Source: Rhodeus uyekii (taxonomy: Eukaryota > Chordata > Actinopteri > Cypriniformes > Acheilognathidae). Taken from it: a stretch of 64,000 nucleotides of DNA. The stretch covers positions 2,165,001 to 2,229,000 of the forward strand of contig JAWRVZ010000028.1 of the NCBI GenBank assembly GCA_037043235.1, in the 5' to 3' direction. The notes under the pieces are model-generated. The model saw only the letters and a list, made by a program, of their open reading frames with translations. It searched no databases and was not told where the DNA came from. Shown here piece after piece: positions 1-10,300 of this stretch. Position numbers and translations under genes: made by a program. The number at the start of each line of letters is the position of its first letter. Position 1 is the first letter of the stretch.

Positions 1-150
1 CCATGTTCCTCGGTTTACCCCAAAACCCAAATCCAGGCCCAACCTAGAACCCAAACAGCGGGGGCTCTCCAGACTTTCTGAGGAAGAGAGAATTCGAAGG
101 CGGCTGCTCAACCTGTGCTATTACTGCGGTGAAGCAGGCCACATTAGTGT
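1..150 (+). pseudogene. Gag C-terminal fragment with CCHC zinc knuckle
   Basis: The frame at 116-142 reads CYYCGEAGH, the first three ligands of a C-x2-C-x4-H-x4-C retroviral-type knuckle. The preceding residues are basic (RRRL), as in Gag nucleocapsid regions. The fourth ligand is lost where the sequence switches into the RNase H part. The fragment is cut by the window start. Confidence 0.6.
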
Positions 151-170
151 GGGATAGCCGTTCTCTCTCA

Positions 171-656
171 ACGTCCCACCGTTGTGCAATCTTCACGAGA
201 AAGTTTCATTCAGCAGAATTCAGTTATGATGTGGGGACTAAGGAGCTGTTATCAATGAAGGCAGCTATTGAGGAGTGGAGGCATTGGTTAAGATGGGGCC
301 ACTCATCCCTTTCAGGTGATCACAGATCACAAAATCTTGAATACATAAAGAGTGCTAAACGCCTGAATCCCCGCCAAGCTCACTGGTCTCTATTTTTCAC
401 TTGCTTCCAGTTTACAGTCACGTACAGACCAGGCAGTAAAAATAGTAAGGCTGATGCCCTATCCAGACGCCATGACACTCCGGTGGAAAGTATCTCGCCT
501 GACCCTATCCTTCTTCCAGCAGTCATTATAGCCCCAGTCTCATGGGACCTCATGGAAGAGTGTCAACGAGCTCAGCAACAAGAACCACCCCCAGCCAACT
601 GTCCACTAAACAATCAGTATGCACCACAAACTCTTTGTTATAGAGTCATGCAATGA
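171..656 (+). pseudogene. Ty3/gypsy RNase H and linker fragment
   Basis: Recognisable RNase H segments are FSYDVGTKELLSMKAA, EEWRHWL, a decayed DHKN-like stretch, AKRLNPRQAHWSLFF and, at 424-477, YRPGSKNSKADALSRR. That last motif marks the end of RNase H in Ty3/gypsy polyproteins. The frame ends at 654-656 with TGA before the integrase zinc-binding region. The upstream reverse transcriptase palm is absent. This is established family knowledge applied to motifs read directly. Confidence 0.8.
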
Positions 657-760
657 GTCCACACAGCTTTAAGCTCAGGCTACCCTGGAATTTCACATAC
701 ATTCCATCTCCTAAAAAAACTCCTCCTGATGGCCATCCATGACCAAGGATACTACAACCT

Positions 761-1890
761 ATGTTGTCATGCCAGGTCTGCGCACAGTCCAAAACCCTGA
801 AGGAGTTACCCCGTGACCTGCTCCAGCCACCTCCCATTCCGCACCGTCCTTGGTCACACTTGTCCATAGATTGTATCACAGATCTGCCTCTCTCGAGTGG
901 TTTCACAACCATCCTAGTAATCAATGACCGTTTCTCGAAATCCTGTCGCCTAGTTCCCTTAAAAGGCCTTCCCACAGCCATGGAGACTGCCCAAGCTCTC
1001 TTCCAGTATGCCTTTCGAGTTTATGGGATCCCGGAGGACATTGTCACTGATAGAGGAACCCAGTTAACCTCTCAGGTTTGGAGAGCATTTTGCAGACACC
1101 TGGACATCAACCTAAGCCTCACTTCAGGGTATCACCCACAATCAAATGGGCAGGTGGAGAATCAAGAGATCGGCAGATACCTGAGGAGTTATTACAGTCG
1201 TGAACAACACCGCTGGGCAGAATTTCTCACATGGGCTGAGTATGCCCAAAATTCCCTTACTTGCTCTTCCACTGGTATGACTCCTTTTCAATGTGTCCTG
1301 GGATACCAACCTCCTCTGTTCCCATGGTCCGGTGAACCCTCATCAGTTCCAGCAGTAGACGACTGTATTAAGCGTAGCGAGAAGGTATGGGACAGTGCCC
1401 ATGTCCGCCTACAGAAAGCCATCAGAACACAAGAATTCCAGGCCAACAGACGTCTTCACCCACATCCCCACTATCAACCCGGACAGCGGGTATGGCTCTC
1501 CACGAGAGACCTCAAGTTGTGGCTACTAAGCAGAAATCTCAGCCCCAGGTATATAGGTCCATTCAAGATTCTAAGACAAATCAATGAAGTCACATACCAG
1601 CTTAAACTTCCTTCTGGTCAAGATTCTATTTCTCCCTCCTTCCATTTCTCGCTCCTCAAACTGGCCCACCCGAGTGCTGATCCTAATGCAAAGACCCAAG
1701 AACCACCACCACTGCTGGATGTAGCTGGATCACCAGCGTATAAGGTCAATGAATTGCTGGACTCAAGACGCAGAAGGGGTCAACTCCAGTTTTTGGTGGA
1801 CTGGGAAGGGCTATGGACCTGAGGAAAGAACATGGGTGGCCGCCCACGACATTCTGGATCCGTCTCTCATTGAGGACTTTTATCTGATCT
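761..1890 (+). pseudogene. Ty3/gypsy integrase with C-terminal chromodomain
   Basis: The frame 761-1822 begins inside the zinc-binding H2C2 region (CQVCAQSK) and covers the DDE core: the first Asp in SIDCITDLP, the second in DIVTDRGTQ, and the Glu in the NGQVENQEIG region, which appears two residues short of the usual form. A GPF/Y-like segment (YIGPFKILR) follows. The chromodomain (LLDSRRRRGQLQFLVDWEG) is interrupted by a frameshift near 1805 and continues in another frame to about 1890 (ERTWVAAHDILDPSLI). Chromodomain elements integrate DNA copies and target chromatin. This copy is broken and cannot act by itself. Confidence 0.88.
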
Positions 1891-1955
1891 GGATTGCCCT
1901 AATAAAACTTCCGCACATGGATTCTAACACTGCTTCAGCTCATTCCTTACACAAT

Positions 1956-2246
1956 TTAAGACATTTCTCCTTATATAGAATTTTTTTGGCATAAAGGGCC
2001 CTTTTGTGAGTCAAGAACACTAGGGTTCTTTAATACGGAACCCAGGTGAACCTTTTATTCTAAGTGCAAAACAAAATGTTTGTTGAGTCAAAAGTGACCA
2101 AAGAGAACTGGACAAAAAATGCCTTGCCGATCCTTTCTAACTGGAACACTTTAAAAGTTCTGAAAATATGTTCCTTAAAAAAACAAAAAAACAAAAACAT
2201 GTTATGCTCAGAAACAACAAGCAAGACCAGTAGTTGCTGATCAAAA
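1956..2246. repeat. Chemokine-unit 3' flank, copy A
   Basis: Nearly the same sequence recurs at about 16041-16330 and 24480-24760 (shared landmarks: agacatttctccttatat, and the run around gaacactagggttc). It lies just beyond the poly(A) signal of each chemokine gene. It contains no gene that I recognise. Confidence 0.7.
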
Positions 2247-2252
2247 TTTATT
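2247..2252 (-). terminator. Poly(A) signal of chemokine copy A
   Basis: AATAAA on the minus strand. The same hexamer sits at the same relative place in copies B and C, downstream of the second terminal exon. Confidence 0.5.
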
Positions 2253-2427
2253 TTTAGTTTCAGCGCAAATCATCATTGTAACATTTCCATGTTTTTCTTA
2301 TATATATTCTTGTGTCACTCTTCTGAACAGTGATTCTTTAGAGATTCAGTAGATAATGGATGACATTGATGACACGGCTGACATGGAAATCAGGAGCTGG
2401 ATCACATGCACTGCTGGATCACATGTT

Positions 2428-2455
2428 TCAGCTATTCAGACTTCTTTGAGATCTG
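2428..2455 (-). CDS. Alternative terminal exon, chemokine copy A
   Basis: The minus strand shows a T-rich acceptor ending TTTTTGCAG at 2456-2457. Spliced from exon 3 in the same phase, it reads LRSQRSLNS and then TGA. The same nine codons and acceptor are conserved in copies B and C. It resembles the start of the main exon 4 (LRAQRN), so it may be a duplicated last exon. The only poly(A) signal seen lies beyond it. Whether it is used needs transcripts. Confidence 0.45.
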
Positions 2456-2731
2456 CTGCAAAAATGAAATTAACACAAATGCATTTCTGTACATTTTCTG
2501 AAGAAACTATGAGTGGCATGTCAACACTAAATATCATCACTTAATTTCTTCAGTATACTGGTCCAGGTCTCTATTGTGTTCTAGCTGGTTTCTGTTGCTA
2601 TGTGGTTACTAGAGTAATCTGAAAAAATTGGTATGCTGTGAGTAGATATTTGTGATTTTGCAAGGCTGCATCAAAAGAGCCACCCTGATCCAGCCCATTG
2701 TGTTAAATGCCCAGTATGACTTCAAATACAC

Positions 2732-3358
2732 CTAAAATAGTAAACTAAATGTGTGAACATTTTTGTTTCTCTGAACTTTTCTGGATAAAGAAAATAATAA
2801 TGTTATAACACAAGATTAATATAAATATGTAACATTCTGAACACTTTATAAGCTTTTATGTTGTTACAAATGTTGTTTTACTTGTGTTTAACTTACAGAA
2901 ACTCCATAACTTTATTCTGGACCCATGAATTGCTAGGATCATAGCAGAAATGACCTCGTTCAGTCTCAATGCTGTCAAAGAAAAATTTGAATACGCAGAT
3001 ATAAACAATCAGATGCTGTTGATCTGTAATTGTATTTTCTTTATAGAGGAACTGTGATTCTTACATGACGGCCCTCACACATGGAAGACTTTCCTTATTT
3101 ATCCTGACACTAATGATAGGATCAGTGAAGTATGCTATAGAGACTTTTTTACAGCAGTCGATGTGTTTATTGTTTGGCATCTTCTCTGCCTCAGCACCTG
3201 CCAAGAAAAAAGAAGTAGGTAAACCTCAATCTTCTTCATCATTCCATCAGAAAGAATAACATACAAACAGTTTGAAGCACGTTACCTGTTATAGTCCAGA
3301 TCACAGACGCAATGAACACAACAGCCAAACTCCTCATGAGAATCCTTTGTGTCTCCAT
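2732..3358 (-). CDS. CC chemokine, copy A (four exons, intact)
   Basis: Secreted chemoattractant of the CC family, expected to act on leukocyte G-protein-coupled receptors. Exons on the minus strand: 3286-3358, 3065-3197, 2897-2971 and 2732-2780, with phases 1, 2 and 2 and all introns GT-AG. This gives 109 residues. Exon 1 encodes a hydrophobic signal peptide starting METQRILMRSLAVVF. Cys39-Cys40 (DCCKKVS), Cys64 (LPCVRAV) and Cys78 (HFCYDPSNSW) give CC-x23-C-x13-C. The C-terminal helix reads WVQNKVMEFL. The tail is short (KVQRNKNVHTFSLLF). The ATG was chosen because it begins the signal peptide, about 70 bases below a TATA box. The subfamily cannot be named without a tree. Confidence 0.85.
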
Positions 3359-3425
3359 GATCACAGTCGATCTTCAACTCTCACTTGTGTCTGAGAAAAT
3401 ATTTTCAAGACACTTGCTAGTTCAT

Positions 3426-3435
3426 CTTAAATATA
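3426..3435 (-). promoter_or_regulatory. TATA box of chemokine copy A
   Basis: TATATTTAAG on the minus strand, 68-77 bases upstream of the ATG. The equivalent TATTTAA is conserved in copies B-F. Confidence 0.55.
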
Positions 3436-3635
3436 CAATAAAGCAGAACTTGGGCTTCATCCTGTCTTTTGCAAGCACACTTATTTTTGTAGATGGTTGC
3501 GTATTTGTTCTATTTCATCCCCATGTGGGGTTCAGTGTTCAGTGTAGTTTACGGTAATTTGGGAGTAAACTTAGTAAACATGTTTAGTAATTTATCAGCA
3601 GAAAAATGATCTGATGTAATAATTGGGAGTATAGG
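3436..3635. repeat. Upstream flank shared by chemokine copies A-D
   Basis: The stretch after the promoter (landmarks cctgtcttttgcaagcacac and aatgatctgatgtaat) recurs at about 17640-17810, 26090-26250 and 33860-34025. Copies E and F have a different upstream flank. No gene seen. Confidence 0.7.
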
Positions 3636-4444
3636 TGTCAGGGTGTGTGGAAAGGGATGTGACGAGGATTCAATGGTGCAAAGAGAATGGGGATTTATTC
3701 ATAACAAAACAAAATAAAAACTGAACAAAAACCACCCCGAGGGGGAAAACAAGACATGAACATGAACATGAACTCTACTCGACTTAGGATACCAGGAACA
3801 CACAATCATACAACGACGAGAAACCAGCACAAGACAGCAGACACTGGGGAATAAATACACACAGGAGGATCGTTAATTGATTCGGACACAGCTGGGAACG
3901 ATCAAACTAATGACAATGAAACAAAACGGGCGAGGTAACAGACAAGACATGAACACGTAGCCAATGTGGACATGCATTGCTGCATGATCACATTACACAA
4001 TGACGATGCGTAGCAGGTGACAACCAAACTGCGCATGACAGAAAACACAATATGAAAGCACGCGGCTGATATAAACACCAACCGCATGCTCACAACACTG
4101 CACACAGACTGGAGAGAGCGCGGCTCGCGCAAAGCTTGAAACCGCGTCCACTCACATGACAGAGTGCGCACGAACGAGTAAACACCTGTTCTCACGCGCT
4201 CACAACAAGGACGAACACATGAGTCATGAATGCCCGAATCCCGATCCAAAGCCGAAACTGAACCAGACCAAAGTATCGGGACCGGACATCATAACTCGCA
4301 CAAAAGACGTCACAGACAAGCGTACACGCGACTCGAACACTCGAAGCCGCGCACACGCACACAAAACTCGAGACATTATGGTAGTGTCAGAGCTCTGCCA
4401 CAACAACAAGAGATTACTAGAAAGAATGTGGCAGAACCCTGACA
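3636..4444. mobile_element. Solo-LTR-like insertion with 5-bp target duplication
   Basis: The 809-bp segment starts TGTCAGGGT and ends ACCCTGACA (TG...CA ends with short inverted repeats). It is flanked by ATAGG at 3631-3635 and 4445-4449. The paralogous flanks near 17805, 26250 and 34025 lack it and read straight through, so they are empty sites. It is richer in CG than its surroundings. A 5-bp duplication fits an LTR retrotransposon. The open frames inside it (3902-4464, both strands) are not protein-like. Confidence 0.75.
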
Positions 4445-4449
4445 ATAGG

Positions 4450-5085
4450 TGTGATCTGTTTTAGGAACACCTGGTTGACATTTATCCACACAGCAGGATA
4501 AACAGGGCTATATTGTCAGTTGTGTTTGGTGTTGGGTTACTGTTCACTCTGTGAGGTTTTTAGTTATATCTGTCTGTATTAATTGATTTTTCCACATGTG
4601 TTCTGTAGTTTTCATGTTAGTCACCTGTGTCTTATAATCACAATGTGAGTCCAGTCAGCGGTGTCTCCTTGATCAGTTTGCTGTGTATTTAAGACCTGTG
4701 TTTTGTCCTGTCTCGTTGTCTGTTGATGTTACGTTATATGCTGTTGTTTTGTTCTCGCCTTGTTCTGAATCTTTTGTTTGGTAACCTTGGTTTGAAATAA
4801 AGTATGTAAGTGTGAATAAATGTCAATAATCAGATCCAGTGTATTAGTGTATATCTACCCTGTATTTTCCTCAGTTTTGGTTTGATCTTGTTAGTGTTGT
4901 GTTTTCTTTGTTCACTTTCTGAATTGGCTTGAACACACTGAATTGATTATCAATGTGTGTTCCCATGATTTTTGAAGAGATTTACTAATAGTTAACAAAG
5001 CAAAAAAAAGAAGAAGAAACACTCCCTAAACACTTTTGTAAAGTGCATACAAACAAAACTGAAATGAAGAAGTGAACTCTTTCGC
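4450..5085. repeat. Duplicated intergenic flank of the chemokine units
   Basis: This matches about 26270-26620 and, in part, 34040-34340 (landmarks gacatttatccacacagcagg and gtctccttgatcagtttgctg). It shows no open frame of note. An Ig-like exon follows this flank at 26880, but here the sequence diverges near 4850, so that exon is missing. Confidence 0.6.
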
Positions 5086-5089
5086 CTGG

Positions 5090-5335
5090 TGTCTCCCAAG
5101 GTTTTTTCTCCATTTTGTCATCTTCTGGAGTTTTGGTTCCTTGCCACTGTCACCTCTGGCTTTCTTAGTTGAGGACACTTAATAACCAAAAATATTATCA
5201 TTGGCCTGCTCCTCTAGAGCTGCTGTTCAGCCAAACAATCTTTGTTGCATTATTTAGCTGCTACTTTGTAAAGCTGCTTTGAAACAATCAATATTGTCAT
5301 AAGCGCTATAAAAATAAAGGTGACTTGACTTTTTA
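5090..5335 (+). repeat. L2/CR1-type 3' tail repeat
   Basis: It ends in the typical fish L2-mobilised tail: agctgctttgaaacaat, then agcgctataaaaataaagg. Copies occur at 21950-22195 and 34765-34995 in the same orientation, and at 15555-15690 and 23955-24095 reversed. It is non-coding. Confidence 0.65.
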
Positions 5336-5339
5336 TTTC

Positions 5340-5642
5340 ATTTTCTTGTGGTGATGTCTAGGAAATAACTTTTAAATGTCCTAAATGTTTTTCATTCCAA
5401 ACATATGGTTTAGTGACCGTTAACCACATCTTGTGTTTTATAGTTGTCAGTCACAAAGGGCACTTATAATCACACATAGTGCTTTAGCACAACTAACCTC
5501 TAATGGCAGAAATGTGCTGTTGTTTCTGTGCTACAGAAAGCGTGAGATCATTTCATAAACCAACAGATGGAAATTCTCACCACAAATGGGTTTATATCTA
5601 ATTTGAATGCATTGCATGATGTTTTCAAAATGCCATTAGAGT
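5340..5642. repeat. Duplicated intergenic block
   Basis: It matches 22205-22470 and 27890-28210, and more weakly 53560-53760 (landmark taatggcagaaatgtgctgttg). No gene is visible. Confidence 0.6.
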
Positions 5643-5832
5643 AGTGTTACAATCACGAGCTCCACGCTTCCTCCCTCTGGCTACCGGAGGGAGCTATCAC
5701 GCTTATACTGACACACACACTACATTTCCCACAAGCCCTTACATTGGACTGATTATTGCACCAGCTGACACTCATCATCAGGACTACATAAGACTCTGTC
5801 AAACACACTGTGAACGCAAAGTCTTGTTTTGA
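5643..5832 (+). mobile_element. Truncated LTR-like fragment
   Basis: Same sequence as the first half of 22474-22858 (landmarks ggctaccggagggagctatc and tcatcatcaggactacataa). It stops at gtcttgttttg and rejoins the duplicated flank. The 62-codon open frame here is not taken as a gene. Confidence 0.55.
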
Positions 5833-6560
5833 AAATTCTGAAAGTTGTTCTTATCAAGAATTTGATGGCCTCATGTCAGATTTGTAAATGAATCCCACAA
5901 CCACTCATTTGAGGATTGAATTTGTTTTGTTCTTCTTTCTGTAAAACATGATCTTCATTCTTGAGAACAGAAAACAAAACAAAAACTGACTGGATTAACT
6001 CAATATTTACCTACAGTCAATTGAAATGAAACCTGCAAAACCGTTGGCCAGTGACAATGTTTTTTTTTTTATCATCCAAGGCCTGTTGAATGAAGCTGGT
6101 TTCAGTTGCTACACAGGTATGTTTGAGATCAGTTTGAGCAAACTGGGTTGTTTTCAAGCCCCAGAAGGTGGGTTATTTAAAAAAAAATCTGTGTTCATTG
6201 TCATAGTTCAATAAGAATTATACGGTTTGTTTGATTCTATTATGTAATCAAAAGAAAGACCGAATAAACAAATTACAGTTTGGGCTTGTGAAGATAGCAT
6301 GGCTCTAAGTAATTTTTTTTCTTGTATGTATTCACAAGGAGGCATTTATTATCTCAGGAACAACATTGTACTCTTCTGGTTCTAAATATAACAACTATAC
6401 ACACTATAACATATCCTTGAGTCCTCCTAGTGGACTGGATAGTACAACACAACTCTCATGTGATTTACAATACCATGACAATTATATAGAGTATAATAAG
6501 AAATAAGAAATTTCCCTTAAGAAATTCTGGCCCTTAAAAAACTCCATTGCATAATTGTTA
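5833..6560. repeat. Duplicated block paralogous to 28380-29000
   Basis: Landmarks are ctacagtcaattgaaat, atcatccaaggcctgttg and cttctggttctaaatataac. The counterpart at 28818-28995 has an open reading frame, whereas here it carries several stops. No intact gene is visible. Confidence 0.6.
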
Positions 6561-6566
6561 TAGACC

Positions 6567-6660
6567 AGGGGTGTCAAACTCAATTGCACAGGGGGCCAAA
6601 ATCCAAAAACATTTTAGGTCACGGCCCGAACAGGATAAACATTTATTGAACACACTAAAA
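6567..6660. mobile_element. hAT-type element terminus
   Basis: The sequence beginning CAGGGGTGTCAAACTCAATT is the characteristic end of a widespread vertebrate hAT family. The opposite end was not found nearby, so the extent is unknown. The AT-rich DNA from 6660 to 7470 shows no other recognisable feature. Confidence 0.45.
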
Positions 6661-7472
6661 CTAAACTTTTAAAACTTACCTTTTAAAACTAACATAAATG
6701 TGAATAAAAACAGACAGGAATATTATTCTGGAATAAATCAACTTATACCTTAAATATAAAAAAATAAAAAATAAAACCCTGTCTAAATTATACAAGTTAG
6801 AAATAAAGTAAAAGTTAAAAGAACAAACATTCAAATTTATTTACTCTTATTTCATTTTATATAAAACTTACATTTTAAATATCCCAAAAGATTTTGCTCT
6901 CCATAAAATATATCCTGTAAAAATTATACAAATTCAAAATATGGACATGCTGCATAACAAAACCTGGAAATCTAAATACAATTTTTGCTTTTCAGCAATA
7001 ACAAATCAAATCATTCAGTTGTCTTTGCTCTTATGTCATTTGTCTCATAGTGCCGTCTTATTAAATTATTTAACTACTGCCACATTTGCTCCGCAAATGA
7101 GACACACGGGTATACGGCAGTATGTCAGTAAACATATATCTTATTTTCCCGCATATAACCCATGGGTTATAGCCGATTTTACAAACTTTATCACAATTTT
7201 TTTTACACATAATAATATTTCAATATATTTTTTACGTACCTAAGGATGTAAGTTTTTTTTTTTTGCGCTGTAATTTCTTTCTGCCGCTTGTACTGTCACT
7301 CTGACAGCTGCCACTGATAGGCTGTCTGACCTGTCAATCATGCAAGAAGACGTGATTGTCTGTTGTATGCCATGAGGGCGGGCTCTTCTCATCCGATTAT
7401 CAACACCTGAATTTCGCGTACAAGCACTATATACCGAGTCTGAACAGTTATGGGTAATTTGAAATTCGAAAT

Positions 7473-8862
7473 GTGATCTTACACAAAAAAGTTCATCAAT
7501 CTATGTTGGGTTGTGCCAACGATTTTTTACACAAAACCCGCAAATTTGAGACTGAACTCAAGGTAGCGAAGCTTGTGTCCTGCATGCTTATTAAAGACTC
7601 TGGTTCAACAACTCCTGTGCCTCCAGGCTCACCTGACAGCCTTTCGCCACAACCTCAGCTTGAACATATGAGTCCACCTCGTCCATCAGACTCTCTCCCG
7701 CAAAGAGAATGGGGAAGCACCCTCTACTTGTGACCCCTCTACTCAGTCACCACTTAGACCACCTGCAGGTATCCAGCCTTTACCACAAACAGTCTCATCA
7801 CCTGTCACCTGTTCACCTCTGGCAAACCTCATAATTGCACCAGATCGTACTGTGGTATCTACATCGAATATGGTTCCCCAATCTCACTCAGGAGCAACAG
7901 TCATGTCTACACATCCACACCACATCCACATCACATCCACATCTGCACATCCAATCAGTACAAGTATGCCATCTATGCCACAGCACCTTACCAGAACAAC
8001 ACTGTTGCCACCTACGAGGCCATATGCGGTACTACAAATAGGAATCCCTCCTGTGACAACACTTCTGCTGGAGCCCCCTACTGGCCCTAGACATGCTCCA
8101 CCACTTCCAGGTGTGCCCTTTACGCATTATGGTCATCCAGCATACCCTAGTACAGAGCAACAGTTTGCATCAGCTTATGGTATTCTCCCATTCAAGTTGC
8201 CGGTGTTTGAAAGTGGTAATGAGAGTGATTTTGCCTTATTAAAGTTGGCATTGGACAATTTGTTGAGCAATCACAGCCATCTTAGTGAACAGTACAAATA
8301 TCACGTATTGCTAAGCCATTTGACACTTCCCAGTGCTCAGCAGCTGGCTAAAGCTTATATGTACCACCCACGTCCCTATTCATCTGCACTGCAAGCTCTT
8401 CAAGATAAGTATGGCCAGCCAAGACAGCTTGTGCAGTCAGAGTTGGGAGCCATCACGAACACTTTACCAATCAGAATGGGTGATGCCAATGCATTTGACT
8501 CATTCGCATTATCTGTTCAATCATTGGTGGGCATGCTAAGGACTCTTGAGGGCCAGAACGGTTACGAACTCCTGTGTGGCTCTCACGTGGATCGTCTGTT
8601 AAGTAAATTACCATCTGCCTACCGTGACGGCTTTGTTGAATACTGTCTGAGCAGGGGTATTCTTCAGACAGGTACTGACAAGACCTATACACTCCCCGAT
8701 TTGGCCAACTGGTTAGAAATCAAGTCTCAAGCAAAACGCATTTCCAGCCGAGCCGTATCCTTGTACCAGAGTGACTCATCCAAGTCCTATGGTAAACCCA
8801 TGCCATTCACTCGTCCAAAGGAGCGATCAACACCATTTTCATGTCCAATGAAAGCACCATAA
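7473..8862 (+). pseudogene. BEL/Pao Gag (DUF1759-like), frameshifted
   Basis: The first frame (7473-7733) is proline and serine rich and shifts into the frame that is open to 8862. The core from about 8180 (LPFKLPVFESGNESDFALLK) through YGQPRQLVQSEL and LLSKLPSAYRDGF matches the Gag-like domain that precedes zinc knuckles in BEL/Pao polyproteins. The frame passes into the next one at about 8845 by a one-base shift. Gag would form the particle that packages the element RNA. This copy is broken by frameshifts. Confidence 0.75.
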
Positions 8863-9902
8863 GACACACTAAACCTACAGATCCAAAACACCTCTCAAAG
8901 CCAAAGCCATATTGTCCACACTGTGATAATCGGGACCATTACCTCAATTCTTGTGAACAGTTCAAGAAGTTAAGTCCTTCTCAAATCATCACTTGGATTA
9001 AAGAGGGAAAACGCTGCTGGAGATGTGGTCAGACACATGCAGTAGATGCTTGCAACCTCAAACGCCCTTGTAATATCTGTAAAGAGACTCATCTCACAGT
9101 TCTACATGACTCCATTAATGACACTTCCAGAGCAGTACTCATGGTGAGCTTACCACCTACCAGGGTCTACCTTGACAGACCTAACAGATCTCCCAAGGTC
9201 ATGTTGAAAGTTGTTAAAGTCCTCCTCAACCATGGTCGTCACACTATGGAAACCCATGCAGTCCTGGATGATGGATCAGAGAGAACAATTGTGCTTCAGC
9301 CAGTAGTTCAGCACCTCCAGTTAACCAGTACTCCTGAATTGCTTTCCCTACAGACAATTCAACAGTGTCACGCTGAACTTGATGGATCATCCGTCTCTTT
9401 TGAGGTGTCTTCAGTCTCCAAACCCATGACGAAGTTCACTATACATAATGCTTTCACTGCAACCGGTCTGTTTCTAGCAGAGCACAACTACCCAGTGACT
9501 GCCTATCGGCACCTGAAGGATCTACCATTGCCTTCCGTCGATAGGGTAAAACCACTGCTCCTCATTGGGTCAGATAATCCACACCTCCTGACACCAATCC
9601 AGCCCATAAGCAAAGGCCCAATAGGAGGACCCATTGCTGTCTGCACACATCTTGGATGGTCTCTGCAGGGCCCGATGAGTCCAATCCAATCTTCACGAGG
9701 GAGTCAGCAATGTCTTCACATCATGACAGGTCCAGCTCGTGATGATCTCATCCAGCATGTAGAAAGGCTCTGGCAAGTTGATACTCTCCCTTACACTGAG
9801 ACAATGGTCACCAGATCCAAGCAGGATCGAGAGGTTTACACCCTACTCCAAAAAATGCCTCCACTCCCAATGCTGGTAAAGAGCCAGTCTTCAGTGAGTT
9901 AA
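8841..9902 (+). pseudogene. BEL/Pao zinc knuckles and aspartic protease
   Basis: The frame holds CPHCDNRDHYLNSC and CWRCGQTHAVDAC, followed by CNICKETH, the multiple knuckles typical of BEL/Pao. The protease segment near 9262-9300 reads AVLDDGSERTIV, with Asp-Asp-Gly-Ser in place of the usual Asp-Thr/Ser-Gly-Ser. Later landmarks LLIGSDNPHLL and GPIAVCTHLGWSLQGP also fit the family. It ends at a stop at 9900-9902, about where the reverse transcriptase should begin. Confidence 0.8.
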
Positions 9903-9907
9903 ATACC

Positions 9908-10300
9908 TTGCTAAGTAGTTCCCTACCTGATCACAGCCAGTTCTCTGCACAGCAAGAACTTGTCCAATCCACTGTTAGATCCCCGCATGGGGCGGCTGGA
10001 ATAACTACTGACACTCCTGCCAAAGCTTCCGAATACATTGAAGCAGAGAGACTCATGGTGCAGGCTCAAAGTGACTCCTTCCCGCTTGAAGTCAATGCTT
10101 TAAAGGCTGGACAGTGAGTCCCAGCTGATAGTCGTTTGATCCCTCTCGCCCCAGAGTATGAGGGGACCACTAGACTTATTCGCGTGGGTGGGCGGCTATG
10201 CTGCGCTTGTGACCTTGAACTGGAAGCTGTACATCCCATTGTGTTAAATCCTTGTCATCCCATCTCCAATCCGCTAATTGAGGAGATAGATCCTGGCTGA
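9908..10300 (+). pseudogene. BEL/Pao pre-integrase remnant
   Basis: Residues such as EYIEAERLMVQAQSDSF and, after a stop, RLIPLAPEYEG and LIRVGGRL match the linker just before the integrase zinc-binding domain (compare GGLLRVGGRL near 63540). This shows that an internal deletion removed the whole reverse transcriptase. Confidence 0.7.

Larger units (their letters stand above)
1..1955 (+). mobile_element. Ty3/gypsy chromovirus retrotransposon remnant
   Basis: Order seen: Gag zinc knuckle, RNase H, integrase, chromodomain. The protease and most of the reverse transcriptase are missing, because the knuckle near 116-142 is followed within about 40 bases by RNase H sequence. Frames change at about 150, near 656-760 and near 1805, so this is a dead copy. 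The right edge falls near 1952-1957, where the sequence joins DNA shared with 16041 onward and 24481 onward (the chemokine-unit flank). The element therefore inserted, or recombined, into a chemokine unit. The left end lies outside the window and no LTR is visible. Confidence 0.85.
7473..10300 (+). mobile_element. Decayed BEL/Pao retrotransposon
   Basis: Order: proline-rich Gag N-terminus, Gag core, zinc knuckles, aspartic protease, then a jump to the region just before integrase. The reverse transcriptase and most of RNase H are missing, and integrase beyond its first few residues is also gone. The same domain order occurs complete in the element at 58834. Frames break at about 7733, 8850 and 9902. 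No 5' LTR was recognised. Confidence 0.85.

Noticed and set aside
3902..4464. Four overlapping 70-115 codon frames
   Set aside because: They lie inside the solo-LTR-like insertion, overlap on both strands and have no protein motif.
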